DNA from: Lachnospiraceae bacterium
GTDB taxonomy: Bacteria; Bacillota; Clostridia; Lachnospirales; Lachnospiraceae
Length of the DNA stretch: 18,119 nucleotides
Assembly (NCBI GenBank): GCA_900754855.1
Contig: CAAEEI010000056.1
Coordinates: 1-18,119, forward strand
Reading direction: 5' to 3'
Shown: positions 13,914 to 18,119 of the stretch, one piece after another
Numbering within the stretch: position 1 is the first letter of the stretch
Layout of the letters: each line of letters begins with the position of its first letter
Translations under genes and position numbers: made by a program
The notes under the pieces: generated by a model
What the model was told of the DNA's origin: nothing
The model's database searches: none
The model's input: the letters and a program-made list of their open reading frames with translations, nothing else

Positions 13914-15443
13914 TTAAAATTCATAAGATTTCACATCAGAATAAATCTCATCCCGTTGCAGTTCTTTAAGCAACTCTGCCCGGCGGCTGCCGATGAGCAG
14001 AGATTGATTATATTTAAAGTAAGACGGGCAGCCGTTTTCCGTGATAAAGGCGGAGATTTCCGGATTCATGGTCAGTTCCGTGACGAAGATGACCATTTCC
14101 TGTCCTTCACCGAAAGCTTCTTCCATAAAGGTGAAGGCGTGGTTCAGGGCGTCGGCAGCCTGTGCAATGGCCTGGCTGCGGGTTTCACACAGGTGATCGA
14201 ACCCTTCTTTTACCTGTAAAAAAGCCTCTTTTGGCGAGCAGGAGGTATCGGGAGACCAGCTTTTGAGCAGTCCGGTCATCTGTAAGCCCCGTCTTTTTTC
14301 TTCCGGGGAAAGCAGTCCGGTTTTTTCCTGCAGGGAGAGGGCAGACTCCTGCCGGGTAATGTAGTGCGTCCAGAGATCCCGGCTGTTGTCTGGCATGGTA
14401 TTTTTTAATTGCTGCTGATAATCCTGTAAAAGATGATAACAGTCCGTGGTCAGGCGTTCCTGCGTCATTGCCTCGGCAACCCGGTTATGCAGCCCGCTGG
14501 TCAGCAGCTCCACACAGCTTAACCGTTCGTCGAAAGAAGCGCGGAAGAGCCGGGCAAAGATGTCTGTGCCGACTTCTCCGGTGAGAATCCGGCTGATGTC
14601 ATAGTCGTCTTTATATTTCTGATACAGATCGTAGTAGGCGGCCACATCCTTTGCCACGTCTTCATGCTGCAAAAACTGATGGATCACCTCTTCATCTACG
14701 GGAACGGACAGTTTTTCGTAGGAAGAAATCAGATAACTTAAATCTTCCCAGCCACGGGCAGTCACGAACTGCATGCCGTCCACATCGTTTTCCACCTTGT
14801 AAAAATTCGAGGGACGAAGTTCCAGATAGCTGAGGATGAAAGGATGGATGTGCCGGGAACGGGCATAGGCGCGGAAGACGTTGAGATCGGCTTCGATGGT
14901 CATTTTGCGGACCCGGTCGAGGGTTACGAAGTCAAACTCCCGGACGCTTTTATTATATTCTGGCGGGTTGCCGGCGGCAGTGATGATCCAGCCTTCCGGG
15001 ACAGCCTGATTACCAAAAGTTTTACCCTGGAGAAACTGGAGCATGGTCGGCGCCAGAGTTTCGGAAACGCAGTTAATCTCATCGATAAAGAGAATCCCTT
15101 CCTTTTTTCCGGTTTCTTCCATATAGTGATAGATGCTGGAGATGATTTCGCTCATCGTGTATTCGGTCACGGCATGGGTTTGTCCGCCGAAGGTTTTTTC
15201 CTTGATAAAAGGAAGCCCCACGGCGCTCTGCCGGGTATGGTGGGTGATGGTATAAGCGACCAGTCCGATTTCACATTCCCGGGCAACCTGCTCCATGATC
15301 TGCGTTTTGCCGATTCCCGGAGGCCCGATGAGAAGGATAGGTCTCTGACGGAGTTTCGGGATACTGTATTGTCCATAGGCGTCTTTGTCAAGATAAGCCC
15401 GGACGGTATTTTTAATTTCTTCTTTTGCCTGTTGGATATTCAT
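13914..15443 (-). CDS. MoxR-like AAA+ ATPase
   Basis: MoxR-type AAA+ proteins act as ATP-driven chaperones, typically with a VWA-domain partner, remodelling or inserting cofactors into target proteins. The 509-residue product has Walker A GPPGIGKT (40-47), Walker B ILFIDE (117-122) and a sensor-1 Asn in ITAAGNPPEYNKS (Asn159). The AAA module covers roughly residues 1-260 and is followed by an unusually long helical C-terminal half with no motif I recognise. The ATG at 15443 is preceded by AAAGGA at a proper distance. It is the last gene of a three-gene operon, 49 bases after the VWA gene, and transcription ends at the shared hairpin at 13765-13824. The cellular target is unknown; it is cytosolic. 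Confidence 0.85.
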   Translation of the reverse strand: MNIQQAKEEIKNTVRAYLDKDAYGQYSIPKLRQRPILLIGPPGIGKTQIMEQVARECEIGLVAYTITHHTRQSAVGLPFIKEKTFGGQTHAVTEYTMSEIISSIYHYMEETGKKEGILFIDEINCVSETLAPTMLQFLQGKTFGNQAVPEGWIITAAGNPPEYNKSVREFDFVTLDRVRKMTIEADLNVFRAYARSRHIHPFILSYLELRPSNFYKVENDVDGMQFVTARGWEDLSYLISSYEKLSVPVDEEVIHQFLQHEDVAKDVAAYYDLYQKYKDDYDISRILTGEVGTDIFARLFRASFDERLSCVELLTSGLHNRVAEAMTQERLTTDCYHLLQDYQQQLKNTMPDNSRDLWTHYITRQESALSLQEKTGLLSPEEKRRGLQMTGLLKSWSPDTSCSPKEAFLQVKEGFDHLCETRSQAIAQAADALNHAFTFMEEAFGEGQEMVIFVTELTMNPEISAFITENGCPSYFKYNQSLLIGSRRAELLKELQRDEIYSDVKSYEF

Positions 15444-15492
15444 AAACGGAATCCTTTCGTTTGCGGTATGATTTATGTGCCTGAGGTTATGG

Positions 15493-16794
15493 TTACATGT
15501 TTAACTCTGCCTCGTCAAGAACCAGTTTCATGGCCCAGGGCGGGACTTCCGGGACAGAATCTTCCTGTTCCAGAAAGAGAAAAGCGACGTCGTAAGAAGG
15601 CCGCCTGGAAGGATAAATGCCCCGGCCATCGGTAAAATAAAGAAGGCCTTTCAGATGATGGAACACACCGTCGGCCAGCAGCTGATCCACATAGGCAAAA
15701 GCAGGACGAAAGTCTGTTCCGCCGCCACCGATGAGGGAAAAATTCTCAAGAAGAGCATCAATGTCTTCCTGGCTGCGGATGACAGTGTCTGCATGGACGG
15801 CATTATCACACTGAATGATTCGTATATGGCTTTTGCGGAAAAAACTGTCCCTCTGGCCAATAATCTGGAAGGTTTCTTTCAGAAAATTTTTTACCAGAGC
15901 GCCGCTGGTGGAATAACTGGTATCAAGGACGATCACAAACTCGGAGATTTTATGCATTTCCTGTGTTTCCAGAGGTTCGATCAGCGGCATATTTTCATAA
16001 AGGCGCAGACCATAGGTGTAATAATTCAGATCAAATTCATTTTCGTTACAATGCAGTTCTTCTTTAAGAACCGTAAATTTTTGCAGAAAATCCCGATAAC
16101 TTCTCCGGGAGCGGCCTTTTTCAATCTGGGTCTGTATCTGCGACAAAGTATCGCCCTGTTCCTGTCCGCGGATTTCCATTTCTCTGGACGCCCGCCGTCC
16201 GATATTTTCCCAGTTTTTTCCCGCCTGTGCAGCAGAGGGGGAAGAGGAAGGGTCCGATGGCCAGAAACGATGATCGTCGGTATAAAATTCAAATTGCAGG
16301 CTGGCCTGTAATTCCGGATCGGTGATCGTCAGCAGATCGTGGTAGATGGCGGCTGCGCTGGACGGTATATTTTCTTCTTCCAGATGCTCATAATATTTTT
16401 TACGAGATAAAGACAGCGCCCGTTTGGTGCTCGCCCGGTCAAAGGAATCGATCAGTCGCTCCACAGCAATATCGCAGGCCAGATTCCAGATGACGGGTTC
16501 CCGCTGCCCCCGCATCCATAAATGCCGGAAAAGACAATGGAAAATACTGTGGAGATAAGCCCGGTCAAGGAAAAGAGGGTTTTTACGAAACACCCGTATA
16601 ATCTGTTCCGGGGAATAGTACAAAGCTGTTCCATCCGTGGCGATGGTACGCAGTTCTTCCCGGGGCAGGAAGGTCAGTGCGGAAAGCGCCATATCCAGAT
16701 AACGAAAATCCAGATATAATTCATGATGGAGAAGAGAAAAAATACGGGTACACATATCTTCTTCCCATTCTCGTTGCGTCAGTTGATGTGCCAT
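15493..16794 (-). CDS. VWA-domain protein with N-terminal metallopeptidase-like domain (DUF2201 type)
   Basis: Such proteins are the usual partners of MoxR ATPases. The 433-residue product has an N-terminal domain like the putative metallopeptidase half of DUF2201: HSIFHCLFRH (His82, His86, His91), followed by IWNLACDIAVE. The zinc-binding histidines are in place, but the residue that would be the catalytic Glu of HExxH is Ser83. The C-terminal VWA-like domain has an intact metal-ion site: DTSYS (291-295), Thr360 in GGGGTDF and Asp389 in FTDG. I start at the ATG at 16794, which has AAAGGAA six to seven bases upstream; a TTG at 16815 precedes that site. There are 27 bases between the LRR stop and this start. 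Probably a protein-interaction or chaperone adaptor rather than a protease. Cytosolic. Confidence 0.82.
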   Translation of the reverse strand: MAHQLTQREWEEDMCTRIFSLLHHELYLDFRYLDMALSALTFLPREELRTIATDGTALYYSPEQIIRVFRKNPLFLDRAYLHSIFHCLFRHLWMRGQREPVIWNLACDIAVERLIDSFDRASTKRALSLSRKKYYEHLEEENIPSSAAAIYHDLLTITDPELQASLQFEFYTDDHRFWPSDPSSSPSAAQAGKNWENIGRRASREMEIRGQEQGDTLSQIQTQIEKGRSRRSYRDFLQKFTVLKEELHCNENEFDLNYYTYGLRLYENMPLIEPLETQEMHKISEFVIVLDTSYSTSGALVKNFLKETFQIIGQRDSFFRKSHIRIIQCDNAVHADTVIRSQEDIDALLENFSLIGGGGTDFRPAFAYVDQLLADGVFHHLKGLLYFTDGRGIYPSRRPSYDVAFLFLEQEDSVPEVPPWAMKLVLDEAELNM

Positions 16795-16821
16795 GCTGTT
16801 TCCTTTCTCTTTCAATGCGGT

Positions 16822-17853
16822 CTACCAATGGTCGAACGTGAAGGTCTTTTTCTGGAAGGACTGTTTTGGTTTGGCTTCCATCAGCAGGGCGCAGCCTTCG
16901 CCCCAATCTGCCTGCTGGCAAAGGGCCAGTCCGTCGGTATAATCTTTGTCTTCCATAAACTGCCGGCTGAGAAACAGAAGGAGCGTCCGGTCTTTTTCCC
17001 GTACCGCCAGAGTGAGCGCCTCGGATAAATGGTTTTTTACGGTCTGTTCATAAAAGAATTTCCGTTCTTCTTTTAATCCTTCCGGCCACCGGAGACGGTT
17101 CAGGCTGATCTGGCAAAGGCTCTGTGCGGACTCTGATTTTAAAGCATTTTCCAAGCAGGCGTCATATTTATCGTAGTCAAGATGTCCCTGGGTAAAACAT
17201 TTCCTCATGCGGAAACCTTCCCCGTGGATACTTCGGCTGAAAATATGTGCCGGGGAAATCTCATCCAGCCATTCATAATATTCCGGGAAAAAAAGAGCAG
17301 ACCGGAGCGTTGTCTGCCCGTTTTCTCCGGCAAGCACAGTCACATTCAGATCGTCGGCCAGCCTTTCCAGCAAGAGGGAGAGACTGGAAGCGTCGGCGTT
17401 ATCCGTATAAAAATACAACTGATGCAGATGAGAACAGTTGGTAAACTCATCACTGCCGATGGAGCGGATATGGTTGCCTGTCCATAAAGTGTGCAGTTTA
17501 CGACAATTATAAAATGCGGCATTGTGCAGGGTGTGGACAGAGGCGGGGAGGACGATCTGTTCGATGGCGTCCCCGTTTAAGGCAGTCAGCGTAGCAGAAG
17601 GGTTTTCTGCCTTTTCCGGAAAGGCTGCATGAAAATATTGTTCCGGTAACCTGGGTACAGAACGGGAAAAACAGTAGGGGCCGATCTCTGTAACCGGTCT
17701 TTCGTGAATGGATTCCGGTAAAACCAGATGAGGATGTTCTCCGTAAACCTGCAGGATGCGAACACCATCCTGTACGGGTATCCAGAGTATATCCAGATGT
17801 TGCGGGGGATTATCCGGCAGGAGCGCCGGGGAAACGGATAAATAATTCTGCAT
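16822..17853 (-). CDS. Cytoplasmic leucine-rich-repeat protein of the MoxR-VWA operon
   Basis: This 343-residue protein is the first gene of the operon. Residues about 25-185 contain LRR_5-like repeats (for example LVLPESIHERPVTEIGPYCF, and IEQIVLPASVHTLHNAAFYN with RKLHTLWTGNHIRSIG after it). The C-terminal part (about 215-330) is helical, with segments such as LSEALTLAVREKDRTLLLFL that recall ankyrin-type helix pairs. No signal peptide is present, unlike the other LRR protein in this window. The start at 17853 has AAAGGATGA six to seven bases upstream. Longer frames are ruled out because the promoter (17942-17970) lies inside them and transcription begins near 17935. The repeats suggest a recognition or scaffold role that brings a target to the VWA-ATPase pair; this is inferred from position only. 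Confidence 0.75.
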   Translation of the reverse strand: MQNYLSVSPALLPDNPPQHLDILWIPVQDGVRILQVYGEHPHLVLPESIHERPVTEIGPYCFSRSVPRLPEQYFHAAFPEKAENPSATLTALNGDAIEQIVLPASVHTLHNAAFYNCRKLHTLWTGNHIRSIGSDEFTNCSHLHQLYFYTDNADASSLSLLLERLADDLNVTVLAGENGQTTLRSALFFPEYYEWLDEISPAHIFSRSIHGEGFRMRKCFTQGHLDYDKYDACLENALKSESAQSLCQISLNRLRWPEGLKEERKFFYEQTVKNHLSEALTLAVREKDRTLLLFLSRQFMEDKDYTDGLALCQQADWGEGCALLMEAKPKQSFQKKTFTFDHW

Positions 17854-17941
17854 AAGGTCATCCTTTTCTATGGGAGGAGCAGCGTCAGGCGTAAGCCGGG
17901 TCGCTGTCCGTTGTTTTTGTTCAGGAAAATAAATCATAAGA

Positions 17942-17970
17942 ATAATACCACGGACGATTTTTTTGTACAA
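17942..17970 (-). promoter_or_regulatory. Sigma-A promoter of the LRR-VWA-MoxR operon
   Basis: On the minus strand TTGTAC (17965-17970) and TATTAT (17942-17947) are 17 bases apart. Transcription would begin near 17935, giving a leader of about 80 bases. The promoter falls within a longer open frame, which shows that the extended N terminus of the LRR protein is not made. Confidence 0.75.
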
Positions 17971-18069
17971 TGGAAGAAAAAAGAAAATTTGAGGGAACGA
18001 TGGGACAAAATATAGTTTCTATGATAAACTAACCTGAAAGAATCCCTGTCAGTATAGGAAAAAAGTGAG

Positions 18070-18119
18070 AAAGAAACAAAAAGACAAAGAAACAAAAAGA
18101 CAAAGAAACAAAAAGACAA
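18070..18119. repeat. 16-bp tandem repeat, cut by the window edge
   Basis: The unit AAAGAAACAAAAAGAC occurs three times without mismatch (18070-18085, 18086-18101, 18102-18117), and a fourth copy may begin at 18118. All bases on this strand are A, G or C with no T. The array continues past the window, so its length is unknown. It lies about 100 bases upstream of the promoter for the LRR-VWA-MoxR operon. Confidence 0.9.

Noticed and set aside
14844..15635. Plus-strand frame opposite the MoxR ATPase and the end of the VWA gene
   Set aside because: It crosses the intergenic gap of the minus-strand operon and has no recognisable domain or ribosome site.
17854..17970. N-terminal extension of the cytoplasmic LRR protein from a TTG at 17970
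   Set aside because: The TTG is the -35 box of a good promoter and transcription would start near 17935; a proper ribosome site lies before the ATG at 17853.
17934..18119. Phe/Leu-rich minus-strand frame running off the right edge
   Set aside because: It is low-complexity translation of the 16-bp tandem repeat and overlaps the operon promoter; no start context or family resemblance.
18070..18119. CRISPR array at the right edge
   Set aside because: Units are contiguous 16-bp copies with no spacers and no cas genes nearby.

Overview
The window looks like chromosomal DNA from a gut-type Clostridia, most likely Lachnospiraceae. This rests on strong AGGAGG-type ribosome binding sites, sigma-A promoters with 17-bp spacers, a CIRCE operator, class-specific families (LRR/BspA-like proteins, a corrinoid activator pair, a MoxR-VWA-LRR set) and a moderate base composition. 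No rRNA, tRNA, CRISPR array or intact mobile element was seen. The genus is inference.

Layout. (1) 60-1156: cbiM and cbiN, parts of a cobalt ECF importer. The usual next genes cbiQ and cbiO are absent; instead there is a gene-free stretch (1157-1502) with repeats resembling IS3-type ends. (2) 1503-2054 (minus): a LOG-family phosphoribohydrolase gene with its own promoter and terminator. (3) 2337-4788: a MetH-activation-like protein overlapping a RACo-type ferredoxin/ASKHA ATPase, a probable system for reactivating corrinoid proteins. (4) 4846-6462: hsp20 and dnaJ, with a CIRCE operator laid over the promoter and a large terminator-like hairpin between the genes. (5) 6498-12403: a compact operon of cysD, a fused cysN-cysC, a sulfotransferase and a CHR-family transporter, with promoter at the front and terminator at the end. 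(6) 12488-13824: a monocistronic secreted LRR protein. (7) 13914-17970 (minus): an operon of a cytoplasmic LRR protein, a VWA protein and a MoxR-like AAA+ ATPase. (8) A 16-bp tandem repeat runs off the right edge.

The most interesting unit is the operon at 6648-12336. CysD and CysN make APS from sulfate, the CysC domain phosphorylates it to PAPS, and the next gene is a PAPS-type sulfotransferase with a long coiled-coil tail. No PAPS reductase, sulfite reductase or PAP phosphatase is present. The simplest reading is a dedicated sulfation (not sulfur assimilation) pathway in which the CHR protein supplies sulfate or handles a sulfo-product. The acceptor is unknown. The second candidate is the LRR-VWA-MoxR operon, a chaperone-like three-gene set whose VWA protein carries a zinc-protease-like motif lacking its catalytic glutamate.

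Start codons were chosen by ribosome binding site and, for two genes, by promoter position; several differ from the longest open frame.
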